The translations under genes and the position numbers were made by a program. A DNA stretch of 64,000 bases from positions 388,359 through 452,358 of the forward strand of contig NZ_KB905474.1 in assembly GCF_000382445.1 (NCBI RefSeq), in the 5' to 3' direction. The notes under the pieces were generated by a model that did no database searches, was not told the DNA's origin, and worked only from the letters and a program-made list of their open reading frames with translations. Origin of the DNA: Phocaeicola massiliensis B84634 = Timone 84634 = DSM 17679 = JCM 13223 (GTDB lineage: Bacteria > Bacteroidota > Bacteroidia > Bacteroidales > Bacteroidaceae). Shown here piece by piece: positions 55,900 through 64,000 of this stretch (position 1 is the first letter of the stretch; each line of letters starts with the position of its first letter).

Positions 55900-57537
55900 T
55901 TAGGTCCGCGCTTTGAAGACCGGTGCTATTTTTTGTATCTCCGATTCGAAACCGAACCAATAACCATGTTCCGTGTCGGTGCTTACAGGCAGGAAGCAGA
56001 GGCGTAGTTCGGGTTTATAGTTGCCATAGATCACTTCCCAATGTTCGGGTGGAATTTGCCGCTTGGTTTTCACGTGTTCTGCCGGAAGTTTCTTGAGTGA
56101 CATGCCTGCTTCTATCCATGCTATGGAGGCTTGTGTCCGATAGTCGGGATAATATTGTTTGCAATATTCATATAGAACTAATCCGCGTCTCTCCAGACTC
56201 ATGGGTTGGTCAATGAGATTGGCTTCTGTCAGATAAGCCAGAAATCTATATAGAAAACGCCTGTCGTTCAGTATGAGTTCCCGTGTCAGTTCCTGCCACG
56301 CGGGAGTATTATAGAAGGCATCGAGCAAGCGGGACAGTCTGCGTGCTGTTTGCAGTTCGCCTACACTGATTTCTCCGGTTTGCAATACTTCATAAGGCGG
56401 AAGGGGAGAGTAGCGGATACCTAATTCGTCTGCCCGGTGGCGCATCTCTGTTCCGGGCAATAGCTTAAGAGATTCCAATTGGATTTCTCCGGCGCGATAT
56501 CCCGCAAGGGTATATATGTCTTCAAATATTTCATCCAAGCGATAAAGCGGGAGTCCGGCAATCAGGTCGGCATGGGTTTCCATATTGGATAGTGAGCACA
56601 GGAATTTCAATCCTTCCAATGCATCGGAGAGTTTGCCTATTCTTCGGCTTTTCTCTAAAACGGGTTCACGCAGACTTTGAATACCGGCTTCCAGATGAAG
56701 GAGTCCTGCCGGTAATTGTCGCAATTCTTTTTTTAGCTCTTCAGACAACAGGGCGGGATGAATTTCCAGATGGAAGCAGATGTCGGGTGAGAACTCCAGA
56801 AAAAGTCGGAGAAGTTCTTTGGCGCGGCGCGGATTATAGTTGAAGGTGCGGTCGAGCACACGTACATTCTTGATGCCGTGGCTGTGAATGATTTGCAGTC
56901 TGTGGCGTATGCTTTCGATGGACAGTGTGCGCACCGGTTTTTCTCCTCCGCTTACGCAAAAGGCGCAAGTATTGAAGCAACCGCGTGTGGTCTCCAACTG
57001 GACAAAAGGTTTGCTCCAATTAAAGAAACGGCTTTCTTCGGGAGGAACGAGGCCGGAAAAGTTCAGTACGCGGGCTAAACCGTTGTCTTTATATTCTTTT
57101 TCGGCGGTCAGATAGCAGAGCCCCGGAATGGTGTTCCACTTCTCAGGCTGTTTCCGGCATGCCAGCCATTGCGGAAACGCTTCTTCTCCCTCTCCTCTGA
57201 ATACACAGTCGACAAAAGGATTCTTACGCAGAAACTCTTCATTATCTCCCAAAAACTCGGGACCGCCCAAAATGAGACAGGCATCCGGCAGTAATGCCTT
57301 TACGCGGGAAGTGATATGCATCAGTTGTTCGTGATTGAACAGCCAGGCGGTGGCTGCAAGTATGTCGGGCCGGCGGCGATAGATTTCATCGACAATCATC
57401 CCTACATTTTCATTGATGGTAGCGGATACTATATCCCATTCCACAGAGGTGTCTGAAGCCATTTGTGCATGCAAGGCAGGGAGTGCCAGTGAAGAGTGAG
57501 CATACGAACAGTTGAGGTCTATCCAGAGAATCTTCAT
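55900..57537 (-). CDS. B12-binding radical SAM protein (DUF4080 type)
   Basis: A 545-residue protein. The N-terminal 125 residues form a cobalamin-binding-like domain (LILGGPEFLGDNEEFL). The radical SAM cluster is CFNTCAFC with Cys 187, 191 and 194, followed by the barrel (RVLDRTFNYNPRRAKELL; HLEAGIQSLREPVLEKSRRIG). The C-terminal 200 residues are the DUF4080 domain (GYWFGFESEIQKI at the end). Such enzymes typically transfer methyl groups to unactivated carbon or phosphorus. The product is unknown and no biosynthetic cluster surrounds it. Confidence 0.9.
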   Translation of the reverse strand: MKILWIDLNCSYAHSSLALPALHAQMASDTSVEWDIVSATINENVGMIVDEIYRRRPDILAATAWLFNHEQLMHITSRVKALLPDACLILGGPEFLGDNEEFLRKNPFVDCVFRGEGEEAFPQWLACRKQPEKWNTIPGLCYLTAEKEYKDNGLARVLNFSGLVPPEESRFFNWSKPFVQLETTRGCFNTCAFCVSGGEKPVRTLSIESIRHRLQIIHSHGIKNVRVLDRTFNYNPRRAKELLRLFLEFSPDICFHLEIHPALLSEELKKELRQLPAGLLHLEAGIQSLREPVLEKSRRIGKLSDALEGLKFLCSLSNMETHADLIAGLPLYRLDEIFEDIYTLAGYRAGEIQLESLKLLPGTEMRHRADELGIRYSPLPPYEVLQTGEISVGELQTARRLSRLLDAFYNTPAWQELTRELILNDRRFLYRFLAYLTEANLIDQPMSLERRGLVLYEYCKQYYPDYRTQASIAWIEAGMSLKKLPAEHVKTKRQIPPEHWEVIYGNYKPELRLCFLPVSTDTEHGYWFGFESEIQKIAPVFKART

Positions 57538-57559
57538 TCTTAATATTGTTTTCTGTTTG

Positions 57560-57567
57560 CAAAGATA
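57560..57567 (-). promoter_or_regulatory. -7 box for the radical SAM gene
   Basis: The minus strand reads TATCTTTG (TAnnTTTG), about 23 bp before the start codon at 57537, with a T/A-rich -33 region. It lies in the 74-bp divergent gap shared with the rightward acetyltransferase gene. Confidence 0.6.
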
Positions 57568-57611
57568 GCTTTTTTTTTATATCTTGCCTGTGTTTTTAAA
57601 TAAATACCGTT

Positions 57612-58094
57612 ATGATTAGAAGGGTAGAATTACAAGATGCTAAAGCGATTGCGGCTATTTATAATGAGTATGTAATACATAGTGTGGTTACATTTGATAT
57701 TGAGCCTGTGCGCGAAGAGGATATGCGTGGTCGGATAGCCGGGATTTCGGCTCATTATCCTTATTTTGTTTGTGAATCAGACGGAAAAGTTGTGGGGTAT
57801 TGCTATGCTCATCCCTGGAAACAGCGTGTGGCCTACGGACATACGCTGGAGACAACTGTTTACCTTCTTCCCGATTGTGTTGGGAAAGGTATGGGAACCC
57901 AACTCATGATGCGTTTGATAGAAGAATGCCGGAGGGAGGGTTACCATGCACTGATAGCTTGTCTGACGGAACCGAATGAAGACAGTACTTCTTTACATAC
58001 TAAGCTGGGATTTCAAAAAGTATCTCATTTTAAGGAGGTTGGACTGAAGTTCGGGCGTTGGCTTGATGTCAGCGATTATGAACTTATCTTATAA
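57612..58094 (+). CDS. GNAT acetyltransferase, phosphinothricin-acetyltransferase-like
   Basis: A 160-residue enzyme. The start MIRRVELQDAKAIAAIYNEYVIHSVVTFD resembles the Pat/YncA group (L-amino acid or phosphinothricin-like acetyltransferases). The central GHTLETTVYLLPDCVGKGMGTQLMMRLIEE contains the acetyl-CoA loop (GKGMG). The C-terminal HTKLGFQKVSHFKEVGLKFGRWLDV is also typical. It probably acetylates amino groups of small molecules such as methionine sulfone-like compounds, but the natural substrate is unknown. Confidence 0.88.
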   Translation: MIRRVELQDAKAIAAIYNEYVIHSVVTFDIEPVREEDMRGRIAGISAHYPYFVCESDGKVVGYCYAHPWKQRVAYGHTLETTVYLLPDCVGKGMGTQLMMRLIEECRREGYHALIACLTEPNEDSTSLHTKLGFQKVSHFKEVGLKFGRWLDVSDYELIL

Positions 58095-58151
58095 TCAGTG
58101 AACATTTCTATCCAAAAAGGGTTATAGCCATTAAACCTAAAAAAACTGACT

Positions 58152-58507
58152 ATGACTCAAATTAATATTAAAAGGGTATATGAGACTCCTTCGTCCAATG
58201 ACGGTTATCGGGTATTGGTCGACCGTCTTTGGCCCAGAGGCATGAAACGGGAGTATCTGAAATACGATTATTGGGCAAAAGAACTGACTCCTTCCAATGA
58301 TTTGCGTAAATGGTTTCATGCTGATGTCGAAAAAAGATGGGGAGCCTTTGCTGATATGTACCAAAAGGAACTGGAACGCTCACTGCTGTTAAAACGTTCA
58401 TTGATAGGATAAAACCTTATGAAAAGGTTACACTCCTTTATGCTTCGAAGAATCAGGAGCAGAATCATGCGCGTGTATTGGCGCAATATTTAAGCACACT
58501 TTTTTAG
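58152..58507 (+). pseudogene. DUF488-family protein, frameshifted
   Basis: The frame begins MTQINIKRVYETPSSNDGYRVLVDRLWPRGMK, the typical DUF488 start (RxYE, then VDRLWPRG). It leaves homology after QKELERS near 58385 and stops at 58412. In another frame the usual end AVKTFIDRIKPYEKVTLLYASKNQEQNHARVLAQYL continues to TAG at 58507. One base was gained or lost. The shorter product would lack the last strands and is unlikely to fold. Confidence 0.8.
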
Positions 58508-58526
58508 TTTTTGTGCAAAAAAAAGC

Positions 58527-58534
58527 TAACTTTG
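58527..58534 (+). promoter_or_regulatory. -7 box of the carboxylase operon
   Basis: TAACTTTG matches TAnnTTTG, 28 bp before the accC start, in a T-rich region. The -33 part would overlap the last codons of the DUF488 gene. Confidence 0.6.
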
Positions 58535-58561
58535 CGACCGTTTTAGGTAAAAAGAAGGATT

Positions 58562-60073
58562 ATGATACAAAAGGTTCTAATCGCCAATCGTGGCGAGATA
58601 GCCGTACGTGTAATGCGTTCCTGTAAGGAAATGGGCATTCGCACTGTGGCTGTTTTTTCGGAAGCCGACCGCACAGCGCGGCACGTAATGTATGCAGATG
58701 AAGCCTGTCTGATAGGCCCTGCCGCTTCCAAGGATAGTTATCTGAATATAGATAATATTATCAAAGCTGCCAAGCAGCATCATGCCGATGCCATTCATCC
58801 CGGCTATGGCTTCTTATCCGAGAATGCAGACTTTGCCCGCCGTTGTAAGGAAGAAGGTATTATTTTTATCGGTCCGGCTGCCGAGACAATGGAGGCGATG
58901 GGCGATAAGATTGCTGCCCGTAAACGTATGATTGCAGCCGGTGTACCAGTCGTTCCCGGAACGGAACAGCCGTTACAGAGTGCTGAGGAAGCAGTCCGCA
59001 TTTGCAATGAGATTGGTTATCCTGTGATGTTGAAGGCTTCAATGGGCGGTGGCGGAAAGGGTATGCGTCTTATTCATAATGAAAATGAGGTAGTGGAAGC
59101 TTATAATACTGCCCGTTCGGAATCCATGTCGTCTTTTGGAGATGATACTGTTTATCTGGAGAAGTTTGTGGAAGAACCTCACCATATCGAATTTCAAATT
59201 CTGGGTGATAATCATGGCAATGTAGTTCATCTGTTCGACCGCGAATGTTCTGTTCAGCGTCGTAACCAGAAAATAGTGGAAGAAAGTCCTTCACCGTTTC
59301 TTACTCCCGAACTTCGTAAGGAGATGGGAGAAAAGGCAGTTGCCGCAGCCAAGGCAGTGAACTATTCGGGTGCAGGAACCATTGAGTTTCTGGTGGACAA
59401 GAACCGTAACTTCTATTTCCTTGAAATGAATACCCGCCTTCAGGTGGAACATCCTATTACGGAGGAGGTAGTTGGTGTGGACTTGGTAAAGGAACAAATC
59501 CGTATTGCCAATGATGAGGTGTTGCATCTCAGACAGGAAGAGCTGTTTCAGCGCGGCCACGCCATCGAATGCCGTATCTGTGCCGAGGACACGGAAAACA
59601 ATTTCATGCCTTCGCCGGGTATTATCAAGCAGCTTACTGAACCAAACGGTATCGGTGTCCGTATAGACAGCTATGTGTACGAAGGGTATGAGATACCTAT
59701 TTATTACGATCCCATGATCGGTAAGTTGATTGTGTGGGCCACCACCCGTCAATATGCCATCGAGCGTATGCGCCGAGTGCTTTATGAATATAAAATTACC
59801 GGACTGAAGACTAATCTCAGTTATTTGAAACGTATCATGCATACGCCCGACTTTGTAAAAGGCGAATATAATACGTTGTTTATCGAGAAGAATTCCCGTA
59901 TGCTGTTGCGCAGTAATGGCAACAACGAAGAAATCGAGAATATTGCCATGATTGCCTCTTACATCGATTATCTGATGAATCTGGAAGAAAACAAGAGTTC
60001 ACAGTTGCCCGACGGTCGTCCCATCAGCCGTTGGCGTGAGTTCGGTTTGCAGAAGGGAGTATTACGCATCTAA
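58562..60073 (+). CDS. accC: Biotin carboxylase subunit of an acyl-CoA carboxylase
   Basis: A 503-residue biotin carboxylase, slightly longer than the E. coli form because of a C-terminal extension of about 50 residues. Motifs: [20 protein letters not shown]-grasp Gly loop [29 protein letters not shown], then [20 protein letters not shown] and [12 protein letters not shown]. It uses bicarbonate and ATP to carboxylate biotin on the next protein. It is the first gene of the operon accC-biotin carrier-carboxyltransferase, with 17 bp to the next gene. Confidence 0.94.
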   Translation: MIQKVLIANRGEIAVRVMRSCKEMGIRTVAVFSEADRTARHVMYADEACLIGPAASKDSYLNIDNIIKAAKQHHADAIHPGYGFLSENADFARRCKEEGIIFIGPAAETMEAMGDKIAARKRMIAAGVPVVPGTEQPLQSAEEAVRICNEIGYPVMLKASMGGGGKGMRLIHNENEVVEAYNTARSESMSSFGDDTVYLEKFVEEPHHIEFQILGDNHGNVVHLFDRECSVQRRNQKIVEESPSPFLTPELRKEMGEKAVAAAKAVNYSGAGTIEFLVDKNRNFYFLEMNTRLQVEHPITEEVVGVDLVKEQIRIANDEVLHLRQEELFQRGHAIECRICAEDTENNFMPSPGIIKQLTEPNGIGVRIDSYVYEGYEIPIYYDPMIGKLIVWATTRQYAIERMRRVLYEYKITGLKTNLSYLKRIMHTPDFVKGEYNTLFIEKNSRMLLRSNGNNEEIENIAMIASYIDYLMNLEENKSSQLPDGRPISRWREFGLQKGVLRI

Positions 60074-60090
60074 ACAAACGGAAAAGAAAT

Positions 60091-60606
60091 ATGGAAATAC
60101 ATATAGGAGACCGCATCGCCGATGTAACTTTGGTGAGCAAAGAGGGTAATAAGGTACAGTTCCTTATCGATGGAAAACCATACGATGTGGATATTGTGAT
60201 GGCTGAGAACGGAAGTTGCTCCATTCTTCACGATGGCAATTCGTTTAATGCCGAGTTGATTCGCGGTGAAGGTGGTAAGAGTTATGACGTGAATATGTTT
60301 TATCGCTCTTATCACGTAGATATTGTGGATACGCAGACCAAGTACTTGCGCATGAAGAAGGGTGGAGAAGAGAAACAAGACGATCGGATTATTGCACCCA
60401 TGCCGGGTAAGGTCGTTAAAATCCCCGTTCAAAAGGGAGACCGCCTTAGTGCGGGAGACATCGTGGTAGTGCTGGAAGCCATGAAGATGCAGAGCAACTA
60501 CAAAGTAAGTTCGGATTGTGTCGTAAAGGATATTCTGGTGCAGGAGGGCGATGCCGTCAATGCCAATCAGGAGTTGATAATATTGGATATCATAAAAGAA
60601 GACTGA
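60091..60606 (+). CDS. Biotin carboxyl carrier protein
   Basis: A 171-residue carrier. Residues 1-95 are an unusual extended N-terminal domain. The C-terminal biotinyl domain runs from about residue 98 ([14 protein letters not shown]), with the biotin-accepting Lys 132 in EAMKM and the end [11 protein letters not shown]. It shuttles carboxylated biotin between the two enzymatic subunits. The spacing of 7 bp to the carboxyltransferase gene supports one operon. Confidence 0.93.
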   Translation: MEIHIGDRIADVTLVSKEGNKVQFLIDGKPYDVDIVMAENGSCSILHDGNSFNAELIRGEGGKSYDVNMFYRSYHVDIVDTQTKYLRMKKGGEEKQDDRIIAPMPGKVVKIPVQKGDRLSAGDIVVVLEAMKMQSNYKVSSDCVVKDILVQEGDAVNANQELIILDIIKED

Positions 60607-60613
60607 AAGAACC

Positions 60614-62146
60614 ATGACAAGAGAAGAAATATACAGCCGGTTTGAGGAACTGGACAAAAAGGCATCGCTGGGTGGCGGTGTGGACAAGATAGAGAAGCAG
60701 CATGCACAGGGTAAGATGACTGCCCGCGAACGTATTGAAATGCTCCTTGACAAAGGTACGTTCAATGAATTGGACAAGTTGGTGAACCACCGTTGCACCA
60801 ATTTCGGTATGGATAAAAAACAGATTGCCGGAGATGGAATGGTGACAGGTTACGGAAAGATAGACGGCCGCCTGGTTTTTGTGTATGCTTACGACTTCAC
60901 CGCACACGGTGGTTCGCTGAGTGAAACCAATGCAGCCAAGATTGTCAAGGTGCAGGAACTTGCCCTGAAGAACGGTGCGCCTGTTATTGCACTGAACGAT
61001 TCGGGCGGTGCCCGTATTCAGGAAGGTGTGAACAGTCTTGCCGGTTATGCGTCTATCTTCTATCAGAACACCATCGCTTCGGGTGTTATTCCTCAGATTT
61101 CTGCCATCTTGGGTCCTTGTGCGGGTGGTGCCTGCTACTCTCCGGCACTGACCGACTTTATCTTTATGGTGAAAGAGCAAAGCCACATGTTTATTACCGG
61201 TCCCGATGTGGTAAAGACGGTGACCAATGAAGAGGTAGGAAAAGAAGAACTGGGTGGCGCTTATACTCACAGTTCCAAGAGTGGTGTCACTCACTTTATG
61301 TGTAATAATGAAGAGGAAGCTCTGATGAGTATTCGCGAGTTGTTGAGCTTCTTGCCTTCCAACAATATGGAGGATGCTCCCCTTGCCCCCTGTACGGATG
61401 ATATTCATCGCCAGGTAGAAGCACTTCAGACCGTTATTCCCGAAGACCCCAATATGCCTTACGACATCAAAGATATTATCGAACCGGTGCTGGACAACCA
61501 GTACTTTTTCGAAGTAATGCCTCATTTTGCCAAGAACGTGGTAGTGGGATTCGGTCGTTTGGGAGGTCGTTCGGTGGGTATCGTTGCCAACCAGCCCGCT
61601 TACCTTGCCGGTGTGCTCGATATCGACGCCAGTGACAAGGCTGCTCGCTTCATCCGTTTCTGCGACTGTTTCAATATTCCTTTGATTACTTTTGAGGATG
61701 TTCCCGGTTTTCTTCCCGGTACGGTGCAGGAGCACAACGGTATTATTCGCCACGGTGCGAAAATCGTGTATGCATACGCTGAGGCCACAGTTCCCAAAGT
61801 AACCCTGATTACCCGTAAGGCATACGGTGGAGCCTATATCGTCATGTCCAGCAAGCCGACAGGTGCTGATGTGAATCTGGCTTATCCACAGGCGGAAATT
61901 GCAGTGATGGGTGCCGAGGGTGCAGTAAACATCCTGTATCGTAAATCGACTCCCGAAGAGAAGCAGGAGATAATAAAGGAGTATGAGAATAAGTTCTCCA
62001 ACCCTTACCGTGCAGCCGAACGCGGTTTGATTGATGAAGTAATTATGCCGCGTGATACAAGATATAAACTGGCTCAGGCTTTGGATATGTGTCACAACAA
62101 AAACCAAAGTAATCCTCCCAAAAAGCATGGCAATATGCCGTTGTAA
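60614..62146 (+). CDS. Acyl-CoA carboxylase beta (carboxyltransferase) subunit, probably propionyl-CoA type
   Basis: A 510-residue single-chain carboxyltransferase of the PccB/MmdA group. Visible motifs: MTARERIEMLLDKGTFNELD, YAYDFTAHGGSLSETNAAKI, NDSGGARIQEGVNSLAGYASIF, GPCAGGACYSPALTDF, the second crotonase-like half with GGAYIVMSSKPTGAD, and AEIAVMGAEGAVNILYR. It moves the carboxyl group to propionyl-CoA or away from methylmalonyl-CoA, a step of the Bacteroides propionate pathway. A 3' flank of only 18 bp separates it from the large repeat, so the operon end abuts foreign DNA. Confidence 0.92.
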   Translation: MTREEIYSRFEELDKKASLGGGVDKIEKQHAQGKMTARERIEMLLDKGTFNELDKLVNHRCTNFGMDKKQIAGDGMVTGYGKIDGRLVFVYAYDFTAHGGSLSETNAAKIVKVQELALKNGAPVIALNDSGGARIQEGVNSLAGYASIFYQNTIASGVIPQISAILGPCAGGACYSPALTDFIFMVKEQSHMFITGPDVVKTVTNEEVGKEELGGAYTHSSKSGVTHFMCNNEEEALMSIRELLSFLPSNNMEDAPLAPCTDDIHRQVEALQTVIPEDPNMPYDIKDIIEPVLDNQYFFEVMPHFAKNVVVGFGRLGGRSVGIVANQPAYLAGVLDIDASDKAARFIRFCDCFNIPLITFEDVPGFLPGTVQEHNGIIRHGAKIVYAYAEATVPKVTLITRKAYGGAYIVMSSKPTGADVNLAYPQAEIAVMGAEGAVNILYRKSTPEEKQEIIKEYENKFSNPYRAAERGLIDEVIMPRDTRYKLAQALDMCHNKNQSNPPKKHGNMPL

Positions 62147-62991
62147 TGAAAGTGCCTTCTTTTATACTTTAAATTCTTATCAATTTGATGGATTAATTTG
62201 AAAGACAAACGCTTATGGAAGTTCTGAAAAGTCTAAGGTAACGATTTGGAGATTGTGCTAATTTCAGTACTTTACAGTCTCATACTTATGAACAACTTTT
62301 ATAGGACAAAGATACTATTTTTTTTGAATAAGAGAATAATTTCACAGGAAAAATAGAAATTTTATGGGGAAGTGTTCTGATAGCATGTCGTTGTAGATTG
62401 TAGGGAGGGGATGTAAAACGGCAGGCACATAGAATTTCCGATATTCAGAAAGCCGTATTCCCAAAATAGAGATTATTTTTGAAAGAATCACATAATCCGC
62501 TAAGAATAAAAGTTTATGCGGATCATCAAAAAACGAGGTAACGAGTTGGCAACCGTTCTGGTTTCTACATACTTGCATCAATTGCGTTGATGTGCAACTC
62601 ACTTTATGTAAAGGTACGATTTTTTACGGAACATGCAAAACACCTTTGATTTTTCTTTTTTAGCAACCGTCAAAAACAATCTTTCGGTTTCATATCCCGG
62701 TCACAAAGGCGGTACAGTCTCTTTATGAAAAGTAAACAAAGGTCAGGCAGGATTGAAACAGACTGTTACGAGAACAGTCAGAAAAGGATTGCATACAGGA
62801 ATTACAGTCTGATACCGGGCAGGGGACGACTTTGTGCCAAAGTCCAAAAAGAGGTTCTTTTTCCAGACGGCAAACTCCCTCACCTCTAAAAAACAGTCTG
62901 TGGCTGGCGCACGCAAACGTCCAGCCTTTATGCGGACAGTCTTAATGCCCGCAGCCTGTACAAGTGCGTAAAAAACAGGTAAATGGAATCT

Positions 62992-63303
62992 TCATCCGCT
63001 TCCCCGCGCCTTGCCGACACTCCTATATTCCCGTTCCAACACCTGCTCGATCTCGCTCCTCTTGTACAAGACCTTGCCACCAAGTACATAGTAAGGCAGC
63101 GTGCCGTTGCTCCGATACTCGCCCAATGTCCTGCGGCTGACTTTCAGCATACACGCCACCTCACTGTCGCACAGGTACACGTCTTCTTTTGGCGGAACCG
63201 CGCCATCTCCGAAAATGCCGTCAATCATCGCCGACAGCCGGTCGATACGCTCGTGGATGGACTGCATCCACGCATCGTCTTTCGTTTTCAATTCATTAAA
63301 CAT
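62992..63303 (-). CDS. Excisionase-like helix-turn-helix protein, second copy
   Basis: Identical in translation to the protein at 8543-8854 (MFNELKTKDDAW start, winged helix with MLKVSRRTLGEYRSNG). Its partner HTH gene, if present, would lie past the window end beyond the IS. Being in two places, it could act in trans on both copies. Confidence 0.85.
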   Translation of the reverse strand: MFNELKTKDDAWMQSIHERIDRLSAMIDGIFGDGAVPPKEDVYLCDSEVACMLKVSRRTLGEYRSNGTLPYYVLGGKVLYKRSEIEQVLEREYRSVGKARGSG

Positions 63304-63309
63304 TATATA

Positions 63310-64000
63310 GATTAATTTGTTATATGACTCATTTTGTGACTGATTCTGAAGTTGTGTAATCCACAAGCAATAAGAATCACCATATCTTCGAAACCGAATT
63401 TATGGCATCTGAATCGTTCTTTGACAATACGGCATTTTTTCATACCACCTATGGCATGCTCCACTTTAATCCTAACTCCGGAAATCCGCTTGTTCTCTTG
63501 TTTTTCAACACAAGTAAGCTCTTTCCCTTTAGGTTTCTTTTTGGGCATGCATATTTCAACTCCATCCGGTTTGTGTCCGATGAAACCTGTATCCTGCCAG
63601 AGCCTAATACCTTTGGGAAGTAGAAGAGGTTCTTCATCACAAATCTTTTTGTCATGGACATGACCTTTGTATGTGGAGCTCAACCATACAATCCGAAGAT
63701 TGTTAGTACATAACAGGTTATTCTTTATGCTATGAGTTTTTTTTACCACTATAGCATGCAGACTGCCAGTCTTCATCCAAAGGACGCTGAATAGGTCGCT
63801 CGGTTCCGTCCAACAAGACTTCTTCGCACCCTTGAAGAATGTGTATCAGACGTTTGGAGTTACGGTCAGGCAATTCACCAAGCGTTTTCAATGTACGCCG
63901 GAGAATCTCAGAAAGAAGGTGAATCCATCTATTGGCCTGGGGCTGGGTCATCTCAAACTGAATAGCATGGAGTTCCTGAAGGGGATTGATCTTCAGATAT
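63310..64000 (-). mobile_element. IS5-type element, second copy, partial
   Basis: It matches 8861-9551 with one difference found (63989 A). The transposase tail (end at 63312) and the eight-A slippery run at about 63736-63743 are the same as in copy 1. The right end and the first shift point lie outside the window. Transposase motifs DTGFIGHKP and VEHAIGGMKKCR are present. Confidence 0.8.

Larger units (their letters stand above)
62165..64000. repeat. Large direct repeat, copy 2 (cut by the window end)
   Basis: This copy starts 18 bp after the carboxyltransferase stop and runs to the window edge. It is the same orientation as copy 1 at 7716-9551. It holds the HTH gene at 62992-63303 and the start of the IS5-type element. 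The insertion point directly behind the operon is where its terminator would be expected. Confidence 0.9.

Noticed and set aside
60590..62128. A 512-residue open frame antisense to the carboxyltransferase gene
   Set aside because: It mirrors the codon structure of a clearly conserved enzyme gene, has no start signals or recognisable motifs, and is a by-product of codon bias.

Overview
The window comes from a gut-type Bacteroidales genome (Bacteroides, Phocaeicola or Parabacteroides; the sequence does not decide which). Reasons: a SusC/SusD pair, TonB-linked outer-membrane proteins, many lipoproteins, promoters of the form TAnnTTTG, tyrosine recombinases of the Bacteroides type, and mobilization genes of the MobA/MobC/DUF3408 type. 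No rRNA, tRNA or CRISPR array was seen.

Layout. (1) 1-3063: a leftward group of small envelope proteins, a GNAT acetyltransferase and two tandem Crp/Fnr regulators. (2) 3279-6925: a YhcG-type nuclease, a tyrosine integrase and a Fic protein. (3) 6926-10910: a scar region of gene fragments (topoisomerase-type zinc ribbon, Ppx/GppA tail, two ISAon1-like transposase tails facing each other), a 22-bp palindromic tandem array, and two excisionase-like HTH genes split by an IS5-type element. (4) 10911-22836: a leftward metabolic and stress block: methylglyoxal synthase, arginase-family protein, glucan phosphorylase, cation/proton antiporter, phosphofructokinase, a frameshifted ECF sigma gene, Hsp20, phosphoglycerate mutase, class I aldolase, ferritin, MarC and a ferritin-like protein without the usual iron ligands. 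Together it covers glycogen breakdown, three glycolytic steps, the methylglyoxal bypass, ion balance and iron storage. (5) 24581-39584: a dead integrase, a frameshifted flavodoxin, a lipoprotein hydrolase, a Tat aldo/keto reductase and a PPC-domain protein; then a SusC/SusD/Crp operon; then a decarboxylase-hydrolase fusion with a lactonase, divergent from an AraC regulator. A 28-bp direct repeat flanks the SusCD block, which suggests that it interrupts one redox/hydrolase cluster. (6) 39653-49550: a mobilizable element with a truncated integrase, relaxase, MobC, DUF3408 protein, two HTH regulators, a sigma-like protein, a GNAT toxin/antitoxin-like pair and an intact integrase. (7) 49736-62146: chromosomal genes: a TonB/WG-repeat protein, a TonB-dependent receptor, acetyltransferases, a B12-binding radical SAM protein, a frameshifted DUF488 gene, and a three-gene biotin-dependent acyl-CoA carboxylase operon.

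The most striking large-scale feature is a near-identical direct repeat of at least 1.8 kb (7716-9551 and 62165-64000, running off the window end). It carries an HTH gene and the IS5-type element and brackets 54 kb of mostly chromosomal genes. Several genes carry single frameshifts, which are either real decay or sequence errors.
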